DNA of 64,000 nucleotides from Amyelois transitella (GCF_032362555.1 NC_083526.1:4422001-4486000); one strand, 5' to 3'. Positions 33,803 through 44,814 are shown, counted from the first letter of the stretch. Numbers and translations are program-made. The notes: a model not told the origin generated them from the sequence alone.

Positions 33803-34145
33803 GCCGGCCTCTGTGGCGCAGCGGCCTAGTGTGCCTATCTGTGGCACCGGAAGTCCCGAGCTCGAATCCCGGCCAGAGCATGATGAGAAAATAACTTTCT
33901 CTGATTGGCTTGATAAAAATGGAATTGATAAAAATAATTATTATAAAATATAGTTATAGGAAGTATGCAGAGATCGTGGCAAGTGGAAAGAGATAGTCTC
34001 TGTCTACTCCTCCGGGAAAGAGGCGTAATTTTATGAATGTATGTATGTAAATATAGTTTCGTCGAGTAAGTATCTCATAACACAAGTTTCGAACTTACTT
34101 CGAGGTTAACTTTATCAGTGCCATTTGTCCCGTATATATTTATTT
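33803..34145 (+). mobile_element. family C SINE split by a family B insertion
   Basis: The 5' part at 33803-33955 has the tRNA-like head (CTCTGTGGCGCAGCGGCCTA, GAGCTCGAATCCCGGCC) and body. The 3' part at 34059-34145 continues with TCGTCGAGTAAGTATCTC, CGAACTTACTTCGAGG and GCCATTTGTCCCGTATAT. The two parts are collinear with the intact copy at 44446 once the insert is removed. Confidence 0.88.
33956..34048 (+). mobile_element. family B LINE 3' end nested inside a SINE, 10-bp duplication
   Basis: The 93-bp insert reads ATAGGAAGTATGCAGAGATC ... GAAAGAGGCGTAATTTTATG and an ATGT tail. AAATATAGTT is duplicated exactly at 33946-33955 and 34049-34058, and both copies are SINE sequence. The insertion is therefore younger than the SINE. 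Confidence 0.92.
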
Positions 34146-34405
34146 ATTTATTCATACAAACGCCACCCGTCCATTAATTCCTTGCTATAACTAAGTTATA
34201 TCGTCTTCTGTCGGCAACGGCTGCAGTTACCCAACTAATGCAAGAACTTGCACTTCTTGATCATAATTACTGGGGCTCCAAGTCATTTCACTTCTAGAGG
34301 TGTCATGAAAACTTTATCAATTACTCTAGTTAGGTATATATAATTAAATTAATGTTCTGGCGTGTTGAAGAGTAAATTCCATTCTAATCTCAATCAAAAT
34401 TAATG
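34146..34405. other. intergenic, nothing recognisable
   Basis: A short AT-rich stretch between the nested SINE and a LINE fragment, with no supported feature. Confidence 0.5.
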
Positions 34406-34800
34406 TTATGAAAGCCAAAGTAAATTTGCTTTTTTCCAAAGCTTACCCTTTCGATCACTGCATACATCTTTCGCTTCATCCACATTCATAAGTTTCTTCA
34501 TGCAAGTCCATCGGTTTAGGATACACTCGACCTGATCTTTTGCCAGAACGTCTCCGATTTGATCAAGGTACGTTGGTTTAGGCCTTCTCACCTCTACGGT
34601 TCCCACTCACACTCTTCTTGTACATATATATTAGTTAACCTGCTTTCTTTCATCCTCTCCACATGACCAAACCATTTAAGCATTCCCTTTTCTATTCCTG
34701 TCATTTACCTTTTTTCACATGACAGCATTCCCTTAGCAGGTTGTTCCTTATTCTCAATTTTACACCGATCATACTCCTAATACATGCATTTTTTTGTACA
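34406..34800 (-). pseudogene. C-terminal fragment of a family B LINE protein
   Basis: On the minus strand a decayed frame reads RNNLLRECCHVKK, LKWFGHVERMKESRLT, then RRPKPTYLDQIGDVLAKDQV and CMKKLMNVDEAKDVCSDRKG. The LKWFGHVERM motif followed by a basic RGRPK-like stretch and DQI is the familiar end of insect non-LTR retrotransposon ORF2 proteins. Frameshifts and stops break it, and the typical 3' UTR with ATGT tail is diverged. It links the short family B tails elsewhere to a LINE. Confidence 0.75.
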
Positions 34801-35361
34801 CTTAAACATTACAGGCTATACAAACGGAAAATAACATTTCCAAATTTAAAATTTTAAATGATGTTTCACGGATCACGTACGAATTCGTTAGAATTTTCCT
34901 TCGTTCATTTGCTTTTTTTTATTCCATTGTTCTTTTGTCCGTCGATCGCGATTCATAAATTTTTCTATTTTTGTTTTTAGCACATGAATGGAACTCGTTC
35001 CTTTCATATCTCGGGCTCGGCTGTCGCGTGTGTGAAAAGATAAGCATTTTTTTTTTATTATGACTGTCAACCAAAATTTTATTTAGCGTCTTGTTGAATA
35101 TACAGTTTAGGATATTATAGACAGGAAGTTATAGTATAGCAATAGAAACAGTACAGGACCAGTAGGGCCTTTTTCGCTATGTATCGCACGTCCGCTCCTA
35201 TCCTCAAACACGCACTCACGTAGGTATATCTATTTTTTTTGCATAATATTAGTTTATGTCAATGCACGGTTCTTTGTCTAAGCCATCGTTTTATGGAAGC
35301 GAAATCAACGCAGGCGAAGCCGCGGGCAAAAGCTAGTTAAAAATAAACCAATAAGAACACT
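34801..35361. other. intergenic; family D 3' string
   Basis: AACGCAGGCGAAGCCGCGGGCAAAAGCTAGTT at about 35308-35339 is the complement of a family D head. Nothing else is supported. Confidence 0.45.
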
Positions 35362-35560
35362 CATGTCGTAAAAGGCGAGTAAGGGATAGGCTTATAAACT
35401 TGGGATTCTTCTTTTAGGCGATGGGCTAGCAACCTGTCACTATTTGAATCTCAATTCTATCTATATTAAATTCATATTCTATCTGAACGTGGCCTATCAG
35501 TTTTTTCAAGCCTGTCGGTTCTATCAACCCGGGATATAGACGTGATTATAATATGTATGT
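35362..35560 (+). mobile_element. family A retroposon, 5'-truncated
   Basis: CATGTCGTAAAAGGCGAGTA through CTTGGGATTCTTCTTTTAGG, CCTGTCACTATTTGAATCTC, and a damaged stem-loop to GGGATATAGACGTGATTATA and ATGT remnants. Confidence 0.75.
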
Positions 35561-35629
35561 ATTAATTTATCCGCCTATGGAAAAACTAGCTATTAGATTA
35601 AATATTTTTAATTTGACATACATATATTA

Positions 35630-36110
35630 TCATTTGGTATCATTCGATATGCGTGCCAATGGTCATCAAACTGAAGACACCGTGAACCGGACATAAAAGA
35701 AAGGAAAGTATCGGAAAACGAACCCCAGGCCCCGAAACATTGTGACGGAGGGTGCAAATGGGAGCACGTAAGGATGAGAGAGAGAGAGAGATAGTTATAA
35801 TTTGGTAGGCTCCATGTGTTCAAGAGGTTTCCAGTTAATCCAACGTAAACTAATATTAACGGGCTTATTTCGTTTTACGCAGAGCCGCGTGCGTATCTTA
35901 TACGCGATATTCGGAACTAGGTACAAAGCATAGTGAACAAGCGTTATTTTCTGTAACGTAGACGTCATTCGCGTTATAATGAAAAGGCTAAATTCAGAAA
36001 AACGTTCTTTCAATAAAATCGCCCAGTCATGTGTTAAAAGCGTCACGCCATTTCGTTTAGCCATGACATTGATTAATAAAGATCGCTTTAACATTGTGTA
36101 GTTACAGTTT
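35630..36110. other. compositionally distinct island with a (GA)n tract; function unknown
   Basis: This stretch is less AT-rich than its surroundings and free of the window's common repeats. It contains (GA)n at 35774-35791 (a GAGA-factor-like site) and a 99-codon open frame on the minus strand (35795-36094). That frame ends VNISLRWINWKPLEHMEPTKL but has no recognisable domain. It might be a promoter/enhancer, a non-coding exon or chance. Confidence 0.3.
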
Positions 36111-38162
36111 TTTTTTTCTATTTTGTAATTCGATTTTGTTCACATACTGGAAGTTATGTAACGACTTAAGCGGTTTAATGTTTATTTTTTTTTTAATATT
36201 ACCTATTACTGTAAACTGTATTTTGGATATGCCACAGTTTTTTTTTTAATAAAAAGCTTACAGCGCTTTTTGTCTAAATTATTATTGTTATTATAGAGTT
36301 CTTGTATATGTTGCATTATGTTTACCTGTATTACTTACTGGTTTATTTTTAATCTTGTGGGACCTCTATTCTTCTCATCGTGTGGCGCTGTCTTACCCCC
36401 TCCAAGTTAAATATGTGAAAATATATAAAAACGTACGAAATTACAAGCAGTGTAAAAATCACGTCTAAATGAATGGCGGGGTAGACAGGCCACATTCAGC
36501 TATTCGGCTAAATGATAAAATTGAGATTCAAATAGTGACAGGTTACTAGTCATTTAAACTAGACATTACTATGTATACCAATGTTATATACTGTACTAAG
36601 TAAATTTTCCATATTTTGAGACAGCCATACAAACATCCCTCTTAGCACAAACAACAGCACACTCTATCACGTAAATGAATATTAATCTGCAGTACATAAC
36701 TTCATCTTATCAATCTAAGTTCCAAACTCAAGATTACAGATTATTGTGTCAGGGGACTGTGCAAGTGACGTGAAGTGTCCCCAAATTTATCAGCTCTGTT
36801 TATATTAGACTAGCTTTTTTCCCCTGCTTCGATCTTTCATAGCCATACTTATAAAGCAGAACGTTAGTTTGGAATTATACTCTATTTTTTTAAGACACTT
36901 AAGACTGGTTAAGTAGATGAAGCGTGAAACTAACTAAACTAAACATAAGCTCGCTCTCTGATTAAAAATATCAATTGAAAGCAACTTTTGAATGAAAAAT
37001 ATGCTTAGAATTAATTTTATTAATAACTCTGCTTCTTAGTGACACATTAAAATGAAATGTTTCGCAGGTTTAAAACAAAGTAACAACTATTAATATAACA
37101 GTAAAAATAGACTCCTTCAAGTTTTAAAATATTCGTATGGATGTACAGACAAGTTTCAGAAACAATACTATATGTATAGATTGTGACTTGCAATCGCTGT
37201 AAAGTGGAGCCTAACTTGCCAGGGTACTTGAACTCACCCCTTCACATTTAATTTACGCCAGAGGAAGGAGTGTCGATGTTGTGATGGGTTATCGATTGTT
37301 AATGGATTTTTTTATTCATAAATCGATACTTTAGTTTCATTGGCGCTAGCTATATTGGTGAATTAATATATTTTTATATGTAGGTAATTTTATAAGTTTA
37401 ATAGACAAATACCTTATATTTTTGTTTTAGTTAAAATCATTTTTACTTATCTCATAAATTCATATCAATTGTCATACGAACCTGGTATTTTTTTTTTTGC
37501 AAAACGGCATAAAATACATTTATTTATTCCAAAAAATTAAATTTAAGAAGTAAAAAAAAAATTTTACAGATCACAGTGCCTGAGTTGGTGCAGTAGAAAT
37601 CTGAGTAATATAATACTTAAGAAATGGCAAAGTGACGTAGCAAATGATGTCTGCAACAACTCTCTTATCTGAAAAATTTTCGTGCGTTGACAATACATCG
37701 TTCAAATCTGTGGTTCCAATAGTTCCAAGTTCAATAAAGCATTCTATTGTCTCATACTATTCCGGTATCTATGGTTGTTCCACAAATCAGTGCCCTAGTT
37801 GGAACACACCGACATAACATGTGCGGTTTGGATAATTAACAAACAGAGATACATGTATTACAATATCTGTTGATCCCGCTGTTAGGATGGATTAATTTCG
37901 GGATTGGCTCCCGTTTGCATAACTTTAGGGATCGGGCGACGGAATTTGTAGAATTAACCTTATTGGGCAATCAAGATTGCAAGGTCTACTATGGTTTATT
38001 AGTTTTGAACACGTATTTGTTAGACATTAATATGGGATATTTTGTTACCTACCTATGTTATGATGTGGTATACAATATTTTTATTTAAATAATTTTAGCA
38101 TTCTAAATTGATTAAAGACATTTGAAAAGTATCTAAAGATAAATATATATACAATGTATCTT
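36111..38162. other. intergenic with a family A remnant
   Basis: A minus-oriented remnant at about 36458-36546 reads AAATCACGTCTAAATGAATGG, GGGGTAGACAGGCCACATTC and TTGAGATTCAAATAGTGACA. The open frame at 37870-38088 has no recognisable features. No gene is supported. Confidence 0.5.
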
Positions 38163-38262
38163 TTAGATATCCCTTACAGGGTATTTAGAACCAAGACTTG
38201 AAAGACTGAAGTCTTTCAAGGTCCCTTCCAACTTTGTGATGGAATAGAGATTCAAATGTACT
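38163..38262 (-). mobile_element. degenerate family A fragment
   Basis: It retains ATATCCCTTACAGGGTATTTAG, a decayed stem-loop (GACTTGAAAGACTGAAGTC) and GATGGAATAGAGATTCAAATG. The hairpin at 38265 starts immediately after it. Confidence 0.5.
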
Positions 38263-38264
38263 TC

Positions 38265-38328
38265 ATATTTCCAAAAATTTTCTTCAATTCAATGATAGCA
38301 TTGAATTGAAGAAATTTTTTGGAAATAT
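38265..38328. repeat. 30-bp near-perfect hairpin
   Basis: The arms 38265-38294 and 38299-38328 are complementary with one mismatch, around a 4-base loop ATAG. The inner part is CTTCAATTCAATG / CATTGAATTGAAG. Confidence 0.92.
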
Positions 38329-41190
38329 AGATTTCTACGACAAAGATTAATGTTTTATTTGATTCTCGGTATTTTTAAATAAACAGAATTTTTATTGTAT
38401 TTGCGATTTAATTTTCCTTACCTACCAGCGACGATATTAAAATAATGCATTTGCATAAAATTAATATCTGTCTGTGAAAAACGCCTTCGTCTTACTTTTT
38501 CCTCTTATTTAATAATTGCCGATATTAAAATTGTTGATTTGTTTTCTTACCAAAAATATTTTTTTTTATTCTAAACTTCATACATAAATATGACTGAATT
38601 TCTGAATAAATTATTTTGGGTTACTCCCTATAGCGTTCATACCTCTTTGCAAAGGAACTTAAGCCTTGCGACGACGATCCTAGATTGAGTAATTCAGGTT
38701 TTTTACATAAATTCATACAATAGTTTCAGGTTGACCCCCGCAACCTTTGAAGGGGAACCCAACTCTTATTGGTACGTGGTTATGCATCCCGTAATTGCAG
38801 GTTTTCTCACGATGTTTTCCCTCACCGATTACTCGAATCATCCATCTATGAGATATTGGCTTTTATTTCCTTTTCTATACCCAACTATCGATAGTTTCCC
38901 CTCACTACGTAGTGTCGCGCCTCGGTTAGAATTAATTACAAACTCGTTTCTATAATAGATTAAAACTCGGCTCAAGCGCTTGCATCCCAGATAAGTATCA
39001 TAGTTTTTAAAGCACTTACCAGAAGCTGCAAACTTTAATTATATGTGGAACAGTTTTTAATATAAAATTTATTTTGGAAACATGCTCTATGAGAGCGAAT
39101 ACGAATTTAGATTTGAAAGCTACAAATAAGAATTTCAAAATAGGAATAGATTTTCTTGATTTTGTTTTTAGTCAAATTCTATTTTTTCATTTGCTTATTT
39201 ACATAAATTACTGCTAATTTGCATTTTAATATACATACAAATCAACATTAGATTATATCATAGTTTACTTGTTATTCTATATTTATGTTTCTCTTATTCT
39301 AGTTAGGTAAAAATAATAGATATTTTTTTATATAATAGATAAAAAAAATATAAAAATTGAAGTAAAATATTAGTTAAGTAAAAATAACCCTGAATTGTAT
39401 ACAATACAGGGTAATAATTCCTCGTCAAATCAGCTGAATTTGAGTGAAATTTGAATAGTAATTCATCTACATATCGTAGACGTATCGTAAGAAGTCGGCA
39501 GAAATCGTGGCAAATGGAAAGATGTAATCTCTGCCTACCCCTTCGGGAAAGAGGCCTTGATATTTTTTTGGTATGTATGCATGTATCGAAAGTACTTTTT
39601 AATGTCCCACTGTACATTTGTGGTTACAATTCTAGATCTACTTACTGACTACAGATGTGCAAATTAAAATTAATCAACAAGTTTCTTAGCAACATAATAA
39701 CTTATTCTTTAACAACTGGTTGCGAAACTTCATTGCTAAAGCAGCCGGCAAAGTTTGGAGCAAACAGCTAAGAATGTGGCCTAGGACTTAATTAGCCTAC
39801 AAGAGATGAATATTGTACATTGTAAATAAGCGTAACAAAGTAATAATCATAAAATCTCCTTGTATGTACCTACCTATTTGTGTCGTGTGGTTTCCACTCC
39901 ACCTATTTTCTTATGGATGTCGTAAAAGGCGACTAAGGTATAGGCTTATAGGTATACTTGAGATTCTTTTTTTGGCGATGTTCTAGTAACCTATCACTAT
40001 TTTCAATTCTATCAATACAGACTATTAAGTATTCTTCATTATATCTTCTTCTACGGTCACGTCCTCGCTTCTCTGCAGATGAGCCCGGGAACGCCTTTTG
40101 TCCACAATTCAGGAATGAGTAAATCAAGGTCTTACAGGAAACGATTCCCGTCTGATCTCCGTAACCTTCGCAAAGGAACCTAATTCATATTAAATTATGC
40201 TTGTATCTGAATGTGCAGGTTTCCTTACGATGTTTTCACTCGCCGTAAGCGTACCGGTTAGCACTTAGACTAATATACTTACAAATCTGAAAAAAGTTGG
40301 TACATTGCCGGAGTAAAGAGTTAAACCAGTGCCTCCTTGTGTATCACGTTTTTAAGGCTCTAATCTGTTTTTTATTTATCCTCTGTTTATCATACTATGT
40401 TATCTCACATCCGTGTCCAAATATTTTGTGTATATATTACTTTTAATATTCCATTGTTAGTATTTTTACAATGTTCGTTGGAAGAATCTCGCCGTATTTA
40501 TTATCAGCGTTTTCTGATGAGAACAAATAATGACGAAGCCTATTGGGAAATCAGCTTATATTTTCAGATCCGTGTATTTTGAATGCAACATTTCCTTGTT
40601 ATTCACCTTTTTCGTTTTTCATACATTTTTAAACCCAATAAAATGATGTTTTTTGATTTAAGGTAAGTATTTACTTACCATAAAATTGTCAAAGAAATAA
40701 AATACATTCCATTTAGTGACAATTTTACCAAAAACATTTCAAAGTGAGGAAATTGTTGCATTGGATCACAAATACTTCATTTTAATATCAATTTAGTATA
40801 ACAGCACCAACATTTGCATTTCGGATACTGCGATGAAAATTATACAAGGTCTCGTTCACAGAGAATTTGAACCTTGGCTTGGCGGGTAGAAAGAATGTAA
40901 TAAAAAGGTCAAATATAAACAATTATTTTTGATTTTCTAAGGTCTAAGGTGCAAGCTGTCATTTAGTAACGTTCAGTATATTAAATGGAAACCTTAACAA
41001 CTTAGAAATAATCTAAGGATAAAATCTATTAAGTAGTTCACAGAGTATGTCAACAAATACTGGCTTGTTGCCCAAAACAACAAAAAATGGTTGAAAAACG
41101 CCTTCACCAAATTTATTGAATAAGGTTATAATGATGAAAACCTTTTTTTTGTTTGTTCCTGAAATATAAACTAGATACTTACATATATAT
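38329..41190. other. intergenic with family F, A and B fragments
   Basis: Family F copies lie at about 38650-38850 (CGCAACCTTTGAAGGGGAAC, TTTCTCACGATGTTTTCCC) and 40030-40260 (TCTGATCTCCGTAACCTTCG, TTTCCTTACGATGTTTTCAC). A family A 5' portion is at 39882-40015 (GTCGTGTGGTTTCC, GATGTCGTAAAAGGCGACTA). No gene is supported. Confidence 0.5.
39485..39583 (+). mobile_element. family B LINE 3' end, 5'-truncated
   Basis: CGGCAGAAATCGTGGCAAATG, GAAAGATGTAATCTCTGCC, TACCCCTTCGGGAAAGAGGC, then a diverged TTGATATT and a TATGTATGCATGTAT tail. Confidence 0.72.
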
Positions 41191-41414
41191 TGTAGCGGGA
41201 GCGATGATTCGGGCGCGACGGCTACCAAAGGGAAAATCTTCCGCCAGGCTAAGTGTTATGCCTGAGGAACAGCTGCTCTGACGATGTTGTGTCGAAGGTT
41301 GTATATATGCTCAAATCTGTGAAATCTTTGCTTGCCCGATTTAGACTATACGCTGTTTTTTGACTGATAGCGTCGCGTAATTTTTGTGACTTGTGGCGAA
41401 GAGATGTCACCACA
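41191..41414 (+). repeat. repeat E, copy 1, upstream of fumarase
   Basis: It starts TGTAGCGGGAGCGATG and ends GAGATGTCACCACA. The ~215-bp stretch is matched in inverted orientation at 62227-62439 over most of its length, with shared blocks GATGTTGTGTCG, GGTTGTATATATGCTC and TTTTTGTGACTTGTGGCG. The TG...CA ends recall a solo LTR, but I see no flanking duplication, so the class is open. Its right end lies 237 bp upstream of the fumarase ATG. Confidence 0.75.
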
Positions 41415-41650
41415 TTATAAAAAACATACACATTCTTCTGATGCAATCGAGTTAAGTTATTCGAATTTGTAAACTGTACCAAAAAGTTTATTATACTCGC
41501 TGCGCTAAGATTTCCGCGCCTATATTGATTGACGTGATTGATGCAAACTTATGTCAAAATTGTCATAATCAATAATCATAATTGGCAATTTAAGAAAACA
41601 TATATTTAATTCTTATAATTTCTAAATTTTATGACGATTATTCATAAATA
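41415..41650 (+). promoter_or_regulatory. fumarase upstream region
   Basis: This is the interval between repeat E and the fumarase start codon. A TATAAAAAAC string lies at 41416-41425 and TTATTATACTCGCTGCGCTAA near 41488. The last 100 bases are AT-rich. The promoter must lie here or upstream within the repeat. No transcription start can be fixed from sequence. Confidence 0.35.
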
Positions 41651-43156
41651 ATGTTAGCTTATTCTATGCGCAAACTATCATTAACATTGAACAGTAACTC
41701 TAAGAACCTAAAACACATTTTCGAGTCGATAAAAAGATGCGAATTTTCCACTACAAATATTATACGGAGAAAAGAAAAGGATACGTTTGGTGAATTGGAC
41801 GTACCGGATGATAAACTTTATGGAGCCCAAACCGTCAGGTCTGTCATGAATTTCCCCATTGGCGGCATAGAAGAGCGTATGCCATACCCTGTCATCATCG
41901 CATTCGGTATACTGAAAAAGGCTGCCGCCAAGGTAAACATTGAATTTGGCCTTGATCAAAAAATCGCCGATGCCATCATCACGGCGTGTGATGATGTCAT
42001 TTCTGGTAAGCTGTACCGCGAAGAACACTTTCCTTTAGTTATATGGCAGACGGGATCAGGAACACAGTCCAACATGAATACCAATGAGGTGATCTCCAAT
42101 CGTGCCATACAGATCTTAGGAGGCACGCTCGGCAGCAAAACCCCTGTTCATCCAAATGACCACGTGAATAAATCGCAAAGCTCAAACGATACTTACCCTA
42201 CTGCTATGCATATAGCTGTAGCCATGGAACTTAGAGATCGGCTTATGCCTGGTCTAGTAGCTCTGAAAGAAACGCTATCAAACAAGTCGAAAGAGTTCGA
42301 CAAGATCATTAAGATTGGCAGAACACATCTTATGGACGCAGTGCCGTTAACCTTAGGGCAAGAATTCAGCGGCTATGTAACACAACTTGAGTTTGGAATC
42401 CAAAGAGTGTGTGCGTGTCTACCGAGGTTACACTACTTAGCATTGGGGGGTACCGCAGTGGGCACTGGACTTAACACTAGAATCGGATTCGCTGAGAAAT
42501 GCGCTGAAGAGATTGCTAAACTTACAGGCATCCCGTTCGAGACTGCACCAAACAAATTCGAAGCGCTAGCTGCACACGATGCCATGGTCGAAGTTTCAGG
42601 AGCATTGAATACCATTGCAGTTTCACTTATGAAAATTGTTAATGATATTCGCTTGCTGGCCTCTGGTCCGAGGTGTGGTCTTGCGGAGTTACTTTTACCA
42701 GAAAATGAGCCAGGATCATCAATCATGCCTGGGAAAGTGAACCCTACGCAATGCGAATCGCTCACAATGATCGCAGCACAAGTGATGGGGAACCACGTGG
42801 CCTGTACGGTTGGCGGGAGTAATGGGCACTTCGAGCTCAATGTCTTCAAACCTATGATGGTAGCTAACGTTCTTCGTTCAATCACACTAATCGGCGACGG
42901 ATGCCAAGCTTTCAACAAAAACTGTGCAGTGGGCATTGAAGCTAATACAAAACAAATAGATAAAATCATGCGTGAGTCTCTTATGCTGGTTACCGCTCTG
43001 AACCCTCACATTGGGTATGACAAGGCCGCACAAATTGCGAAGACAGCTCACAAAGAAGGCGGGAACCTCAAGGAAACTGCTATCAAACTTGGTATCCTAA
43101 CAGCTGAACAATTCGACCAATGGGTTAAACCAGAGAATATGCTTGGACCCAAATAA
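41651..43156 (+). CDS. fumarate hydratase, mitochondrial (class II), intronless
   Basis: It catalyses the reversible hydration of fumarate to L-malate in the TCA cycle, as a homotetramer in the mitochondrial matrix. The single 501-codon frame matches the family length (human FH is 510). Residues 1-~40 form a basic Ser/Thr/Asn-rich, acid-poor presequence, with FSTT at 32-35 a plausible cleavage neighbourhood. The mature part begins near [20 protein letters not shown]. Family motifs in order are [13 protein letters not shown] (134-146), [19 protein letters not shown] (167-185), [10 protein letters not shown] with the candidate active-site His (223-232), and the fumarase/aspartase signature [11 protein letters not shown] (355-365) on the catalytic SS loop. 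A second Met at residue 6 is an alternative start. There are no introns, stops or frameshifts. I see no poly-A tract or flanking duplication proving a retrocopy. Confidence 0.97.
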   Translation: MLAYSMRKLSLTLNSNSKNLKHIFESIKRCEFSTTNIIRRKEKDTFGELDVPDDKLYGAQTVRSVMNFPIGGIEERMPYPVIIAFGILKKAAAKVNIEFGLDQKIADAIITACDDVISGKLYREEHFPLVIWQTGSGTQSNMNTNEVISNRAIQILGGTLGSKTPVHPNDHVNKSQSSNDTYPTAMHIAVAMELRDRLMPGLVALKETLSNKSKEFDKIIKIGRTHLMDAVPLTLGQEFSGYVTQLEFGIQRVCACLPRLHYLALGGTAVGTGLNTRIGFAEKCAEEIAKLTGIPFETAPNKFEALAAHDAMVEVSGALNTIAVSLMKIVNDIRLLASGPRCGLAELLLPENEPGSSIMPGKVNPTQCESLTMIAAQVMGNHVACTVGGSNGHFELNVFKPMMVANVLRSITLIGDGCQAFNKNCAVGIEANTKQIDKIMRESLMLVTALNPHIGYDKAAQIAKTAHKEGGNLKETAIKLGILTAEQFDQWVKPENMLGPK

Positions 43157-43214
43157 TTCCATTAACTCTAAAATCAAAGCATTTAGGATTATGGAACGTT
43201 ACGACTCGATAACT

Positions 43215-43220
43215 AATAAA
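43215..43220 (+). terminator. fumarase candidate polyadenylation signal
   Basis: AATAAA lies 59 bases after the fumarase stop codon and is followed by a T-rich stretch, a usual position for an insect 3' end. Confidence 0.5.
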
Positions 43221-43926
43221 TGAAAATATTTTTCAATGATTGCTCTACGTGAATAATTTTATCAATTTAATTTTAATAATATCAATTAATCTTTAACTGA
43301 ATAGCATTCGTGGTCACTGGTCAATATTCTTTAATACAATTTTCCCGGCTACAGGGATTTATTCAATTAAAGCTGATAATTTAATTTTAAAAAGTAAAAC
43401 TGGGTTTGCTAACGAATTGTCAATAGCGTACTTTCTATAACTTAAAATTGTATTATTTTATGCAACTAGCCAATTACATTAATTTAGACTCAGATAATTT
43501 TTTACTCTTTCTCTTCCGCTCTTTTATCATTGCTTTACCCGATTATGACTTCTCCCACTAAACTGCGGAATGATGCAAAAAGCATTATACGATCCTTCGT
43601 GCCGTCAATCCAAGTTTTATACTCAACTTGACTCAAAACGGTTTTATACTCCGTTTTAACGGCATAATAAAATTTGTGAACACATCCTTATGAAGGAATT
43701 TCATGCAGATTTTCAGAGACAAACGCAGACTTTAATTATGCACCGAGATATACATATAATGAGCACAATACACGTTTAAATGTTGCTCCAAAGTTAATAT
43801 GAACAGTTAACACGCTTTCATTTTGATCCGTTTCGGAAATTAAATCGTACTTTAAATTCAGTAATCCCTTTATGTTCTTTTTGGAAACATGAAATGCGTT
43901 TTTCACCTGGAAAATTACGTTGTTTA
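43221..43926. other. intergenic after fumarase
   Basis: AT-rich, with no exon or repeat I can support. Confidence 0.5.
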
Positions 43927-43939
43927 TTATTCGTTTTTA

Positions 43940-44009
43940 CATACATATATACATATGGTCACGTCTATATCCCTTGCGGGGTAGACAGAGCCAACAGTCT
44001 CAAATAGAC
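43940..44009 (-). mobile_element. family A retroposon, 70-bp 5'-truncated copy with 13-bp duplication
   Basis: It contains only the tail and the block GGTCACGTCTATATCCCTTG, GGGGTAGACAGAGCCAACAG, and ends inside the AGTCT...AGACT stem-loop. TTATTCGTTTTTA is exactly duplicated at 43927-43939 and 44010-44022. The 5' break point coincides with the stem-loop, as in the copy at 62454. Confidence 0.92.
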
Positions 44010-44445
44010 TTATTCGTTTTTAATTTGAAACATAATTTGTACTTTTGCCATGTGAGAGGATAGAGTGAAATAGCATCACTTTAATATTATTTTCTCGGCG
44101 CTATAATAGAGAGGTGCCCGGGTTGCGCCATAATCATAACTATATTTCTAAGCTAGATTGGGTATGTCAGGTTTACTAGGTATACTAGTATCGTTTGAAC
44201 ACGTAAAAAAAAGCCTTCATGTAAGTAAGTATTAAAAAACATTTAAATAAGTTTAAAATAACTTGCACATAAGCACAGCTAGTTTAAGACGTGACAAGAA
44301 ATGTAAAACAAAAAGGACAAAAAAAAACAGTTAGTAAATTAGTTTGTTTACATACATACATTTAGTTAGTTAGTTTGTAAATTTAGAACAGTTTTTTTTA
44401 AATTATTAAATAATTAATATTAGTTTATTATTTAATTAGGTATAT

Positions 44446-44690
44446 TTGACGGCCTCTGTGGCGCAGCGGTAGTACGCTTGTCTGTGACACCGGAGGTCCC
44501 GGGTTCGAATCCCGGCCAGGGCATGATGAGAAAAGAACTTTCTCTGATTGGCCTGGGTCTTGGATGTTTATCTATATAAGTATTTATTATAAAATACAGT
44601 ATCGTTGAGTTAGTATCTCGTAACAGAAGTCTCGAACTTACTTCGAGGCTAACGCAATCTGTGTAATTGGTCCCGTATATATTTATTTTT
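44446..44690 (+). mobile_element. family C tRNA-derived SINE, full-length reference copy
   Basis: The head is GGCCTCTGTGGCGCAGCGGT (box A) and CCCGGGTTCGAATCCCGGCC (box B), close to an intact tRNA-like fold. The body follows with GATTGGCCTGGGTCTTGG, the TATTATAAAATACAGTATCG block and a short self-complementary segment CTCGAACTTACTTCGAGG. It ends GGTCCCGTATATATTTATTTTT. It would be driven by RNA polymerase III and mobilised by a LINE. It is a SINE rather than a functional tRNA gene, because the head runs into a repeated body without a terminator. Confidence 0.92.
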
Positions 44691-44814
44691 TATTAGAACA
44701 GTTCGGAAATTGTAATAGTCACATTTTACTCGTACATATACATAAAGAATACAACTGGAAGTGACCGATGTCTGTACTACGACCTATTTGTGACCAATGT
44801 ATACATAATTAGGG

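Noticed and set aside
35795..36094. 99-codon minus-strand frame as a gene
   Set aside because: No domain, no splice context and no start-site evidence; kept only as part of an island of unknown role.
41191..41414. Definite solo LTR
   Set aside because: Ends are TG and CA and a TATA-like string is nearby, but neither copy has a matching target duplication, so only a generic repeat call is justified.
41708..42138. Two minus-strand open frames of 106 and 60 codons
   Set aside because: Shadows of fumarase codons.
42433..42969. 178-codon open frame on the minus strand
   Set aside because: It lies wholly antisense to the fumarase coding sequence and has no recognisable domain; the forward frame is certain.
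44451..44525. Intact tRNA gene
   Set aside because: The tRNA-like head continues into a repeated SINE body seen in several other copies and has no T-run terminator after the head; it is a SINE promoter, not a tRNA gene.
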